NCBI GenBank assembly: GCA_022572285.1
Contig: JACZWF010000066.1
Span: 1 to 7,848, forward strand
Source: Nitrososphaerota archaeon
Lineage (GTDB): Archaea > Thermoproteota > Nitrososphaeria > Nitrososphaerales > UBA57
Length of the DNA stretch: 7,848 bases
Direction: 5' to 3'
The notes beneath the pieces are model-generated. The model did no database searches. It had not been told where the DNA came from and worked only from the letters and a program-made list of their open reading frames with translations. Shown one piece after another: positions 1 through 5,843 of this stretch. The translations under genes and the position numbers were made by a program. Within the stretch, counting starts at the first letter, position 1; every line of letters begins with the position of its first letter.

Positions 1-108
1 TTAGGCAACTCGCGATCGGCAAGTTGTGAAGCTAGAGTACCACTACGCGTGGGCCTGAGGTGTTGCTTGAAAGACTTCGGTGCCAGATCGTGTTTCTACT
101 CCTCAAGG

Positions 109-150
109 TTATATTTCGATATACCATTATTTTGAAATATAAATATATCG
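109..150 (+). promoter_or_regulatory. AT-rich promoter region with nested inverted repeats upstream of the HIT gene
   Basis: The AT-rich block contains a TATA-like run (AAATATAAATATA, about 136-148). It also holds a perfect 9-bp inverted repeat (TTATATTTC at 109-117, GAAATATAA at 134-142) and a second one (CGATATA at 117-123, TATATCG at 144-150). Transcription from this box would start near 169, leaving a leader of about 44 nt before the ATG at 213. The symmetry could be an operator, but AT-rich DNA gives inverted repeats easily. Nothing recognisable lies in 1-100. Confidence 0.4.
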
Positions 151-212
151 TGACATTCAGTTTTGAAAGAGACTCTAATTCTTGAAGTACACTTTGGCGG
201 TATAGAACTTAG

Positions 213-632
213 ATGACCAAAGATTGCCTTTTCTGCAGGATCGTCAGCGGAGAAGAGGCAGCCAACGCGGTATGGGCTGATGCTAACTATCTCTCCATCA
301 TGGACAAGTTCCCAATCAACGTGGGACATCAATTGGTTTTGCCGAAGGTGCACTACAATTTTCTTACCGACATGACGGACAACGAGGTAGCAGAGCTTTT
401 CGGGCGAGTATCCATGTTGGCGAAAGTCACTATGAAAGCCCTTCGTCCAGACGGCCTAGCAGTCGGTCAGAACAATGGTGTCGCAGCTAATCAGCAGATT
501 TTCCACGTTCACGTTCACATAATACCTAGGTTTGAGGGAGATGTAGGAGAGGGATCTTGGCCTCGTAGAAAGACCATGACTGACGGTGAGCTTAATCGGA
601 TTGCAGAAAACATAAGGCGCGAGATCCGATAA
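213..632 (+). CDS. HIT family protein (histidine triad nucleotide hydrolase)
   Basis: A 139-residue protein, the usual length for a stand-alone HIT domain. The catalytic histidine triad is HVHVHII (His98, His100, His102), which in this family performs nucleotidyl transfer or hydrolysis on AMP-linked substrates in the cytosol. The N-terminus has the CLFC zinc-knuckle pair (Cys5, Cys8), and His47 in the PKVHYNF segment is the likely third zinc ligand, as in Hint-type members. The segment GQNNGVAANQ before the triad is the typical nucleotide-facing loop. The ATG at 213 is chosen because the family normally begins only a few residues before the CxxC. No strong ribosome binding site precedes it. 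The exact substrate (AMP-lysine, Ap4A or other) cannot be told from sequence. It stands alone, followed by a tRNA gene on the same strand. Confidence 0.93.
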   Translation: MTKDCLFCRIVSGEEAANAVWADANYLSIMDKFPINVGHQLVLPKVHYNFLTDMTDNEVAELFGRVSMLAKVTMKALRPDGLAVGQNNGVAANQQIFHVHVHIIPRFEGDVGEGSWPRRKTMTDGELNRIAENIRREIR

Positions 633-647
633 TACCTAACATCATTC

Positions 648-658
648 AAAACTTAAAA
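648..658 (+). promoter_or_regulatory. TATA-like box of the tRNA-Ala gene
   Basis: The sequence AAAACTTAAAA matches the box in front of the tRNA-Leu gene at 7665-7673 (both contain AAACTTAA). A start about 27 nt downstream falls near 680. That is just before the first GGACCGG (682) and about 26 nt before the second acceptor-like half at 706. Confidence 0.5.
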
Positions 659-705
659 CAACGTCTCAAACAGATGACTTTGGACCGGAGGTTTCCTGCA
701 ATGAT

Positions 706-807
706 GGGCCGGAGGGCTGAGGGGGTTTCACCTTGGTCAATCGTCTAGCTTGGTAGGATATCGCATTGGCATTGCGAAGGTCGAGGGTTCAAATCCCTCC
801 CGGTCCA
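706..807 (+). tRNA. tRNA-Ala (anticodon GGC) with an intron between acceptor stem and D-arm
   Basis: The 3' part is unmistakable. The D-arm is at 743-759 and the anticodon arm at 761-777, with stem TCGCA/TGCGA, loop TTGGCAT and anticodon GGC at 768-770. The T-arm is at 783-799 (GAGGG TTCAAAT CCCTC), and the acceptor 3' strand CCGGTCC plus A73 is at 800-807. No CCA is encoded. The 5' acceptor strand is not adjacent to the D-arm. Taking GGGCCGG at 706-712 gives the alanine identity pair G3:U70. Removing 713-740 (28 nt) then leaves a 74-nt tRNA with U8 and A14 in place. The junctions fit bulge-helix-bulge geometry: GGCC 707-710 pairs with GGTC 735-738 (one wobble), followed by bulges GG^A and AA^T. 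An alternative 5' strand, GGACCGG at 682-688, pairs perfectly but gives A3:U70. In that case the gene would be 682-807 with a 52-nt intron. Confidence 0.82.
713..740 (+). other. Predicted noncanonical tRNA intron (position 7/8) in tRNA-Ala
   Basis: The boundaries were chosen from a 4-bp helix flanked by two 3-nt bulges on opposite strands, cut after the second bulge base. This is the rule used by archaeal splicing endonuclease. The inner helix is weak (for example AGG 713-715 with CCT 731-733, or GGT 724-726 with ACC 730-732), so this would be a relaxed motif. If the 5' end of the tRNA is at 682, the intron is 689-740 instead, with the same 3' splice site. Confidence 0.5.
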
Positions 808-1122
808 CTCCCTATTGGGGGATAGCGCGCGCGCTTTCGGCACTGGATCTATGGTTTGCGTCACAAATGGCCGACCACTTAGTCTTTTGACTGTCTCCCC
901 TGCCGTCTTGTTCTTGATAACCCTCTTCAACCCCGTCCCCCTCAACCGATCCTTCTTTGAAATGAGGCCTTTTGCTCTTCCCATGGCCCACACGTTCTTA
1001 ACGGTAGTCGCTCCTAAAGCAGTGTCAGCCATGATATTCACAATCTCCCGTTCTCCAGACAACATCATCTGGAGTGCCTTCTCTTTCTCTTCGACCTTCT
1101 CCCCAGGTCTTGGTTTGGTCAT
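745..1122 (-). CDS. Small basic helix-turn-helix-like protein of unknown function, C-terminus antisense to tRNA-Ala
   Basis: A 125-residue basic protein that I do not recognise. Residues about 23-53 (from GEREIVNIMA to GRAKGLI) look like a helix-turn-helix: helix, turn around GATT, then a recognition-type helix ending in GL. The flanking segments are rich in Lys and Arg, which suggests DNA or RNA binding (inference). Expression is supported by a TATA-like GTATAAG on the minus strand (1150-1156) and AAAGGT about 7 nt before the ATG. The last 25 or so residues (WTGRDLNPRPSQC and on) are simply the tRNA-Ala gene read backwards, so the natural protein probably ended earlier and this tail is accidental. 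The opposite-strand frame over 815-1174 has no such support. Confidence 0.5.
   Translation of the reverse strand: MTKPRPGEKVEEKEKALQMMLSGEREIVNIMADTALGATTVKNVWAMGRAKGLISKKDRLRGTGLKRVIKNKTAGETVKRLSGRPFVTQTIDPVPKARALSPNREWTGRDLNPRPSQCQCDILPS
824..835. repeat. GC palindrome AGCGCGCGCGCT, copy 1
   Basis: A perfect 12-bp self-complementary alternating purine-pyrimidine motif, followed by TTCGG, 17 bp beyond the 3' end of tRNA-Ala. Related copies lie at 1746-1755 and 7825-7836, all followed by TTCG or TCG in the same orientation. The role is unknown. Confidence 0.7.
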
Positions 1123-1149
1123 AATCTTGACCTTTCAAGATCCGTCAAG

Positions 1150-1156
1150 CTTATAC
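1150..1156 (-). promoter_or_regulatory. TATA-like box for the minus-strand gene ending at 745
   Basis: The minus strand reads GTATAAG, centred about 31 nt before the ATG at 1122. This predicts transcription starting only a few nucleotides before the start codon. Confidence 0.4.
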
Positions 1157-1301
1157 GCCCTGCTATGGAGTTGAGTCCAGCTGGGTGAACTCCTTGCGCA
1201 CCGATTTCAACCCCACCGTATATACCTGCCACAAGTCCGTCCCTCAATGTTAACATAATTCAGGATTATTCAATTCAAATATATTAGGTTGTGCCCCTTT
1301 T

Positions 1302-1341
1302 CGCTATAGCGACTATAGTAGGAGCGCTATAGCCACTATAG
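1302..1341. repeat. Tandem direct repeat with palindromic cores (possible operator)
   Basis: Two 17-bp copies, CGCTATAGCGACTATAG (1302-1318) and CGCTATAGCCACTATAG (1325-1341), differ at one base and repeat with a 23-bp period. Each begins with the perfect palindrome GCTATAGC (1303-1310, 1326-1333). An AT-rich stretch (AAATATATTA, about 1278-1287) lies just upstream. The layout resembles a two-site operator at a promoter, but no intact gene follows for 600 bp on the plus strand. The sequence from 1157 to here holds nothing else I can name. Confidence 0.6.
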
Positions 1342-1499
1342 CCGATTTATGGAATGATTTAATTGCTCAACTCATGAGAACACTGTGATGTCATTCCTCC
1401 TTTCGCCTGAGGAGAGCATCAAAGAGATTGAAAGACTCTCAAGAATGTTCAACACTCCAGTGCCGAATGTGATGTTTGGAGGCTTGGATCCATTACCGC

Positions 1500-1772
1500 C
1501 TTTTTTAACGGGCTCGGAGCGTTCCACAGCATTTTTGATTCTAAACTTCGTCCTGAAATTGAACGAGGGTTCAAGCCACACTAAGTTCGCTACCTCGTGG
1601 CATAATCGGGAACGTCGAGAACCGTTACCACATCGTAATCCCCTGTCGTCACGTATTCCGCTACTACCTTTAACCCGAGATTTTTGGTGAGGTCCATGAA
1701 CTCTGCTTTCCCTTCTTGGAAGCGTTTAATCTCTTTCACTCCTTCAGCGCGCGCTTCGGAACCCTTGACCTC
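1500..1772 (-). pseudogene. GYD-domain protein remnant, frameshifted and lacking its N-terminus
   Basis: Read on the minus strand from 1772, the frame gives EGVKEIKRFQEGKAEF, then a run ending in VTTGDYDVVTVLDVPDYAT. This contains the GDYDVV signature of the small GYD-domain proteins, followed by a TAG at 1590-1592. The family's C-terminal half continues in another frame (VANLVWLEPSFNFRTKF and on), where FNFRTKF matches the family's usual GNxRTKT segment. One net base change separates the halves. Upstream, the frame meets a TAG at 1773-1775 with no start codon, so the first strand of the domain (about ten residues) is missing. GYD proteins are common short proteins in archaea and soil bacteria, with no settled function. 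A sequencing error could explain the frameshift but not the missing N-terminus. Confidence 0.65.
1746..1755. repeat. GC palindrome AGCGCGCGCT, copy 2
   Basis: A ten-bp version of the palindrome at 824 and 7825, again followed by TCGG. It sits where the N-terminal end of the GYD remnant should be. The stretch from here to the promoter at 1920 contains a run of seven C and no gene that I can support. Confidence 0.6.
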
Positions 1773-1919
1773 CTACGCAGACTTTCCAGAATCGTTGAGA
1801 GCCGATGTCAGCTGCTATCTCCCCCCCTTTCAGACAATCCTCTGTTAGAAATATCGGCACCAATAGCCCTCCGCTTATTCGGCCATGGTTACCTCTCTCC
1901 AACCTCGCCGGCGAGAACT

Positions 1920-1928
1920 CTTTTTATT
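1920..1928 (+). promoter_or_regulatory. TATA box of the ytfJ-like operon
   Basis: CTTTTTATT is centred 27 nt before the ATG at 1951, and no ribosome binding site lies between. This spacing predicts a leaderless mRNA starting at the ATG itself, and it selects 1951 over the upstream in-frame ATG at 1885. Confidence 0.6.
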
Positions 1929-1950
1929 GCACCCTTGTTCGGATAAGATC

Positions 1951-2361
1951 ATGTCAGCAGAAGACGAGATTCATATTCTAACGACATGTGTCGACGAGCT
2001 GAAGAAACTGCTAGAGCCAAAGTCAGTCATTGGGGACAGGATAGAATTGGAGGATAAGACTATCATCCCCTTAACGAAGATTGGGGCTGCATTTGGCACT
2101 GGAATCGGAGGTGGAAAGGGTAAAGGTGGAGAGAAGGCGACAACCGAGGGTGAGGGAACTGGCTCCGGCGCAGGAGGAGGAGGTGGACTGACTCCCGTAG
2201 CTATGATAGTAGTCTTCAAGGGCATTCCGGGTCCCGATGGGATCAAGGTGATCTCCCTGGAAAAGGAGAGCTCAATGTCGAAAGCGATAACCGATGTTAT
2301 GCCCAGCGTAACTGAGGCAGTGAAGAGGGTAAGCTCTGGATCATCCAAAGAGAAGAAGTAG
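1951..2361 (+). CDS. YtfJ/GerW family protein
   Basis: A 136-residue protein of the family named after Bacillus YtfJ (GerW), which affects spore germination in Bacillus. Members also occur in many organisms that do not sporulate, including archaea, where the role is unknown. Visible family features are an N-terminal helix (about residues 1-22) and the segment VIGDRIELEDKTIIPLTKIG with FGTG after it (about 26-50). A glycine-rich low-complexity stretch (about 51-81) follows, then LTPVAMIVV (about 82-90) and a charged Lys/Ser-rich tail. No signal peptide or membrane segment is seen, so it is probably cytosolic. The start is set by a TATA box 27 nt upstream. It heads an operon with the DUF2953 gene, the same pairing as ytfJ-ytfI in Bacillus, which supports joint function. 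An archaeal job for it cannot be inferred. Confidence 0.85.
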   Translation: MSAEDEIHILTTCVDELKKLLEPKSVIGDRIELEDKTIIPLTKIGAAFGTGIGGGKGKGGEKATTEGEGTGSGAGGGGGLTPVAMIVVFKGIPGPDGIKVISLEKESSMSKAITDVMPSVTEAVKRVSSGSSKEKK

Positions 2362-2375
2362 AATAACGCATCACT

Positions 2376-2381
2376 GGTGAG
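2376..2381 (+). promoter_or_regulatory. Ribosome binding site that points to a CTG start for the DUF2953 gene
   Basis: GGTGAG is a strong match to the GGAGGTGA core that pairs with archaeal 16S rRNA. It lies 8-9 nt before CTG at 2390, the only near-cognate start at proper distance in the frame. There is no ATG, GTG or TTG in that frame between the stop at 2378 and GTG at 2429. Confidence 0.5.
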
Positions 2382-2389
2382 GGCTCCTC

Positions 2390-3019
2390 CTGGTAAGCCC
2401 AGTAGTCCTAATCGCCCTCGCCAGTCTAGTGGCGCTACCCGCTCTCATATTGATCTCACCTTTAGAGATCAAGCTCATGGCAGACATTCGATTTCCGGTG
2501 CGGAACTTTCAGGCGACATTTAGCACGTTATGGGGAGCTTTTGGCCTACGAATGGTCTTGGGTAAGGAATTCGAGGGCCTTCTGGTTCTTGTCGGGGGGA
2601 GAACCATCTTTAGGAGAAGATCAAAATCAGGAAAGCCAGATAAAAAGAAGAAGATGAGGCTATCACCGTCACCCACGAAGGCATTGCAGATCATTTCACG
2701 CCGTGGGGAGATATGGGGACCAGGAATTGACCTCCTCCGGAGGGCGCTTAGGGCTACGAAACTGGACCATATGAAGTTAAAACTGATCTTGGGGCTCCCA
2801 AACCCTCAGGATACAGGGGTTCTGTATGGACACTTTCAGTGGGCCAAGGCAATACTATCCCCACAGATAGATACCCATGGAATAGAGATAGAACCTGTCT
2901 TCGACAGGGAGACAATCGAGTTGCAAGCTGACCTCGCCCTGAGGGTCAGAATTCCTAGACTCGTTTTCCCGTCGCTGAGGTTCCTTCTCAGCAAGCCCAT
3001 CAGGCAGGCATGGCGATAG
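2390..3019 (+). CDS. DUF2953 (YtfI-like) membrane-anchored protein
   Basis: From CTG at 2390 the product is 209 residues; from GTG at 2429 it would be 196. The longer form begins with a full hydrophobic segment (VSPVVLIALASLVALPALIL), a membrane anchor typical of this family, while the GTG start would cut it in half. Then come a beta-rich segment (VRNFQATFSTLWGAFGLRMVL), a very basic linker (RRRSKSGKPDKKKKMRL), and the family hallmark LGLPNPQDTGVLYG at about residues 127-140. The C-terminal half is a domain of charged strands. No enzymatic residues are evident. It follows the ytfJ-like gene by 28 bp and is probably co-transcribed with it. Bacillus has the same neighbours. The role is unknown; a membrane partner for the YtfJ-like protein is an inference. 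Confidence 0.78.
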   Translation: MVSPVVLIALASLVALPALILISPLEIKLMADIRFPVRNFQATFSTLWGAFGLRMVLGKEFEGLLVLVGGRTIFRRRSKSGKPDKKKKMRLSPSPTKALQIISRRGEIWGPGIDLLRRALRATKLDHMKLKLILGLPNPQDTGVLYGHFQWAKAILSPQIDTHGIEIEPVFDRETIELQADLALRVRIPRLVFPSLRFLLSKPIRQAWR

Positions 3020-3030
3020 CCTTTGGAGCA

Positions 3031-3035
3031 GAGGT
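3031..3035 (+). promoter_or_regulatory. Ribosome binding site deciding the start of the small third operon gene
   Basis: GAGGT lies 8 nt before ATG at 3044. The in-frame TTG at 3023 has no comparable site, so 3044 is preferred. Confidence 0.5.
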
Positions 3036-3043
3036 CTCTTGAG

Positions 3044-3286
3044 ATGGTCGAGATGGGACGGGTTACAGGACGCCATCTAATCCTGATAGTTGAGAGATAC
3101 TTGATGGGTATTGGCGATGATCGCTATGGATGCTGGGGAGAGGTATCCCCGACGGCGTTAGTGGTGGTAGATGGAAGAGATACGTACACATATTCATTCC
3201 AAGATGTTTCACCTTCTTTAGGGCAGCTCAGAGAGGATGTTGATGGTCTTGATGAGAGGCTTCTGTCATTGCAGAGGCAGGATTGA
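3044..3286 (+). CDS. Small hypothetical protein, third gene of the ytfJ-like operon
   Basis: An 80-residue protein I do not recognise. It starts 24 bp after the DUF2953 stop and is preceded by GAGGT at good spacing, so it is very likely translated as part of the operon. The first two thirds look like a compact mixed fold with alternating hydrophobic strands (LILIVERYLMGI, ALVVVDG) around DDRYGCWGEVSP. The last 25 residues are an acidic, leucine-spaced helix (LGQLREDVDGLDERLLSLQ) that could form a coiled coil. There is no membrane segment or signal peptide. A partner role for the two proteins encoded upstream is the simplest reading, but it is inferred from position only. Confidence 0.6.
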   Translation: MVEMGRVTGRHLILIVERYLMGIGDDRYGCWGEVSPTALVVVDGRDTYTYSFQDVSPSLGQLREDVDGLDERLLSLQRQD

Positions 3287-3412
3287 CAGCTCGAACATTG
3301 AAGGCTAGTCTTCCCCCTTGAACCCAGATTAATTGGATCCGACCGAAATAGCCTGCTCCTAGTTAATTATCTCATAGGATAAGGCAGCGAAGAGGTCCGA
3401 ACGGGAGGAAAC

Positions 3413-3420
3413 TCATTATA
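3413..3420 (+). promoter_or_regulatory. TATA-like box of the glycosyltransferase-GH130 operon
   Basis: TCATTATA is centred 28-30 nt before ATG at 3446, predicting an almost leaderless mRNA that begins there. An ATG at 3431 in the same frame would fall before the expected transcript start. The intergenic stretch 3287-3412 shows nothing else definite. Confidence 0.45.
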
Positions 3421-3445
3421 CCCCTATGTAATGCAACAACACGCA

Positions 3446-4534
3446 ATGAAAATAAACATGATCTCACATTGGAACACTGCCGACGGAGCTTCCATTCATG
3501 CAGAACTCGTGGGGAGGGCATGGGTGAAAGCTGGTCATCAGGTCAGAGTCCTTGCAGCCCGAAGTTATCCCAATTCCAGACGGACGCCTCAGACGGATGA
3601 AGATTTCGTGATCAGACACTTCAGTGTCGACGAGATAGTTCCGGTCACGCGGGCTACATGGTTCGATACCGATCCTATCATCCATGGAGACTATGAGATT
3701 TTTGTAGCCCAAAATGTGGAGCGACTTCCGACTAGAGAACTCCTCGACGTCTTCTCAAAGATCAGGGAGAGGGCTGTGACGGTGCAAGTCGTACACGAAG
3801 GCCTTCCACCTCTCGATCCCCTCTTCTATAAATTTGGCTGGGATCTGATCGTGTGTTTTGATGACCGGTACAAGGAGTACCTTGTAGACTACTTCCCCGT
3901 GGAACTCATCCATATTATCCCATTTCCCTGCTATCCGTTGCGTCTCGGCGATAAAGATGACGCGAGGGTGAAGCTGAACCTTCCGTTGAACAAGAAGATT
4001 GTGTTTTCGTTCGGCTTTCGAACCGAGGATATCATGCGACTCATCCCATCATTGGAGAATCTAGCTGAAGAACTAGCTTTCAGGTACCTGATCGTTGCCA
4101 ACCCGGGAGGCGAGATAGAGATACTCGAGGAGGCGCTAAAGAGATATGATTTCGTGGATCTACGTATTGATGCATTGCACGTGGACAAACTCTTCACGTA
4201 TTTGCATGCTTCGGACGTACTTCTCATACACAAGGAATCATCTTCGAAGTATAAGGCAGTCGTCTCAAGTATGGTCTTACAAACATTGAGTTCTGGCTGC
4301 CCAATCCTAGTTCACGATTCCAACTACGTGGAACGTCATGGAGACGAGATCACCAAGTATAGCGACTTCGATGATATGAAGGGAAAGCTTCGCACTCTAA
4401 TCCAGGCCAAGGCCGATATTACCGCGGTTGCGGCTTTCGTTGATACACACAATGCCGACAGAGTTGCTGGGGCGTTTGTCGAATTATTCGAAGAGTCATT
4501 GCGCGCTCGGCAACATTCACCACGAGCAGGGTAG
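3446..4534 (+). CDS. GT-B fold glycosyltransferase-like protein (GT4-like, degenerate motif)
   Basis: A 362-residue protein with the two-domain plan of GT-B glycosyltransferases. The N-terminal Rossmann domain opens with MKINMISHWN and continues with GASIHAELVGRAWVKAGHQV (about 14-33), the usual acceptor-side beginning. The second domain starts at about residue 184 with KIVFSFGFRTEDI. Near the end, ASDVLLIHKESSSKYKAVVSS and LQTLSSGCPILV match the region carrying the nucleotide-sugar EX7E motif. In this protein the second Glu is Gln (about residue 279) and the first position aligns with Ala. Activity may therefore be altered or lost, or the motif may differ by subfamily. No membrane segment is seen. 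The GH130 gene follows after 8 bp, so the pair probably acts on the same glycan, perhaps mannose-containing (inference). The start is taken at 3446 from the TATA spacing; 3431 is the alternative. Confidence 0.75.
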   Translation: MKINMISHWNTADGASIHAELVGRAWVKAGHQVRVLAARSYPNSRRTPQTDEDFVIRHFSVDEIVPVTRATWFDTDPIIHGDYEIFVAQNVERLPTRELLDVFSKIRERAVTVQVVHEGLPPLDPLFYKFGWDLIVCFDDRYKEYLVDYFPVELIHIIPFPCYPLRLGDKDDARVKLNLPLNKKIVFSFGFRTEDIMRLIPSLENLAEELAFRYLIVANPGGEIEILEEALKRYDFVDLRIDALHVDKLFTYLHASDVLLIHKESSSKYKAVVSSMVLQTLSSGCPILVHDSNYVERHGDEITKYSDFDDMKGKLRTLIQAKADITAVAAFVDTHNADRVAGAFVELFEESLRARQHSPRAG

Positions 4535-4542
4535 AATGGCCG

Positions 4543-5721
4543 ATGTCTGGGATCGACCGAACAGTCAAGACTTTGGGTGATGGAGCAGTCGTTACAACGG
4601 ACTCCGGCGAGTACCTCTTCAAGCTTTACTCCTACCGAAGAAACCCCGTCGTGAAGCCCAAGGATATCGGGCTGACGTGGTACGAAAATGACGAACTCCA
4701 GATCGGAGCTGTCTTCAATGGCGGAGCTGAATTACTTGAAGGCAAGGTCATCCTGACCCTACGATGCCAGAAGGGATACCGTAAGGCCAAGTTCTTCGAT
4801 GAGAGATTGGGTAGCTATAGAGTTTCCTTTGAGAACTATGTTTCTGAAGTCTGGCCCCTGGTGAGCGAGGATGGTGTTCGTTTTACCAGACTACAAGATA
4901 TCGTGATTCGTGGCGATGGAACAGACCAAAAGGATTTCGTATATGGGTTAGAGGATTTGCGGATCGTCAAATGCGAGGAGAGATATCTGTTAGTCGGGTG
5001 TGGAAAGGTGAAGCCTCCCTTTCAAGGCGAGAATGGAGACAGAATAGCTGTCTACTCCACACAGAACTTTCTAGGGATTACATATCACGGTATTGTACGT
5101 TCCTTCGACTCTAGGAACGTCGTCCCCTTCCCAGAACTGATCCTCGGGAAGGTGTACATTTTGCTTCGGTTCCATCCCAATATTCACATAGATTCCCTTA
5201 AGGAAGGGCTTAGTCAGTTGCTGAATCCATCACGATACGTAGAATCCTGGAATGAGATAGACAATCGACGTAACGAGAATCTGCTCCTTAAGAAGGGAAG
5301 CTTTCCACACGAAGCGGAGAAGATCGGCGTTGGTGCGCCCCCGATCAAGACGGCTAGAGGCTGGTTATTGATTTACCACGCTGTTGGGGAGATAGATGAA
5401 GATATCTGCAGAATATACGGCTTGTCTCAGAGAATTGATAGGGGATATTCTATCTGCGCGGCAATCTTAGACATGCAGGAACCGACAAAAGTACTTTGCC
5501 GAAGCAGGTACCCAATCTATGTCCCTTCAGCCCCGTGGGAGTTATACGGCGATAAGACGTACCCTGTCGATGTACCTGCTGTGGTCTTTCCCGTAGGCGC
5601 AGTGGTGTGGAAAGATAAGCTACTCCTGTACTGCGGTGCAGGAGACAAGTACGTCGTTCTCTTAAGCTGTAGTCTACGTTCGCTAGTTGAATACTTGTGG
5701 GCGAGATGCAGATCGGAGTAA
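4543..5721 (+). CDS. GH130 family beta-mannoside phosphorylase-like protein
   Basis: A 392-residue five-bladed-propeller enzyme of glycoside hydrolase family 130. Characterised members mostly phosphorolyse beta-mannosides, releasing mannose 1-phosphate. Family landmarks in order are RNPVV (33-37), the strand AVFNGGAEL (56-64), YGLEDLRI (134-141) with the presumed catalytic Asp138, FPE (196-198), KIGVGAPPIKTARGWLLIYH (260-279), YPVDVPAVVFPVGAV (340-354) and YCGAGDK (363-369). The usual EDPR is EDLR here, a mild change. No signal peptide, so it is probably cytosolic. It follows a GT-B protein by 8 bp in what must be one operon. That association suggests turnover or recycling of an oligosaccharide or mannogen-like compound rather than uptake of plant mannan, since no transporter is present (inference). 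Which linkage it cleaves, and whether it is a phosphorylase or hydrolase, cannot be decided without structural alignment. Confidence 0.88.
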   Translation: MSGIDRTVKTLGDGAVVTTDSGEYLFKLYSYRRNPVVKPKDIGLTWYENDELQIGAVFNGGAELLEGKVILTLRCQKGYRKAKFFDERLGSYRVSFENYVSEVWPLVSEDGVRFTRLQDIVIRGDGTDQKDFVYGLEDLRIVKCEERYLLVGCGKVKPPFQGENGDRIAVYSTQNFLGITYHGIVRSFDSRNVVPFPELILGKVYILLRFHPNIHIDSLKEGLSQLLNPSRYVESWNEIDNRRNENLLLKKGSFPHEAEKIGVGAPPIKTARGWLLIYHAVGEIDEDICRIYGLSQRIDRGYSICAAILDMQEPTKVLCRSRYPIYVPSAPWELYGDKTYPVDVPAVVFPVGAVVWKDKLLLYCGAGDKYVVLLSCSLRSLVEYLWARCRSE

Positions 5722-5751
5722 TTACTGCTAGACCGAGACAATTAATGTAGG

Positions 5752-5760
5752 CGTATTTTT
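5752..5760 (+). terminator. Possible oligo-T terminator of the GH130 operon
   Basis: A run of five T (GTATTTTTC) lies about 30 bp after the GH130 stop, in the 122-bp gap between convergent genes. Archaeal termination uses such T tracts, but a single short run is weak evidence. Nothing else is recognised in this gap. Confidence 0.3.
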
Positions 5761-5843
5761 CCCTATTCCAAAATCCAGGTAGTCCATTCATCCCCCGTAC
5801 ACCATCACCTCGCCAGGGTATACAGCGGTTAGATTATTGGGAT

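Noticed and set aside
815..1174. Plus-strand open frame opposite the HTH-like gene
   Set aside because: No ribosome binding site or promoter at proper spacing, low-complexity hydrophobic translation, and a shadow of the better supported minus-strand gene.
1716..1946. Plus-strand open frame in the gene-poor stretch
   Set aside because: It runs antisense to the GYD remnant and through the ytfJ promoter, with no recognisable motif.
1885..1950. Upstream in-frame ATG extension of the YtfJ-like protein
   Set aside because: The TATA box at 1920-1928 lies inside the extension, so the mRNA would start after this ATG; the extra residues do not resemble the family.
1971..2348. Minus-strand open frame with proline-rich translation
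   Set aside because: It is the antisense of the glycine-rich YtfJ-like gene; the prolines come from complementary GGN codons.
5450..5791. Minus-strand frames opposite the end of the GH130 gene
   Set aside because: Arg/Ser/Leu-rich shadow translations over a well supported gene.
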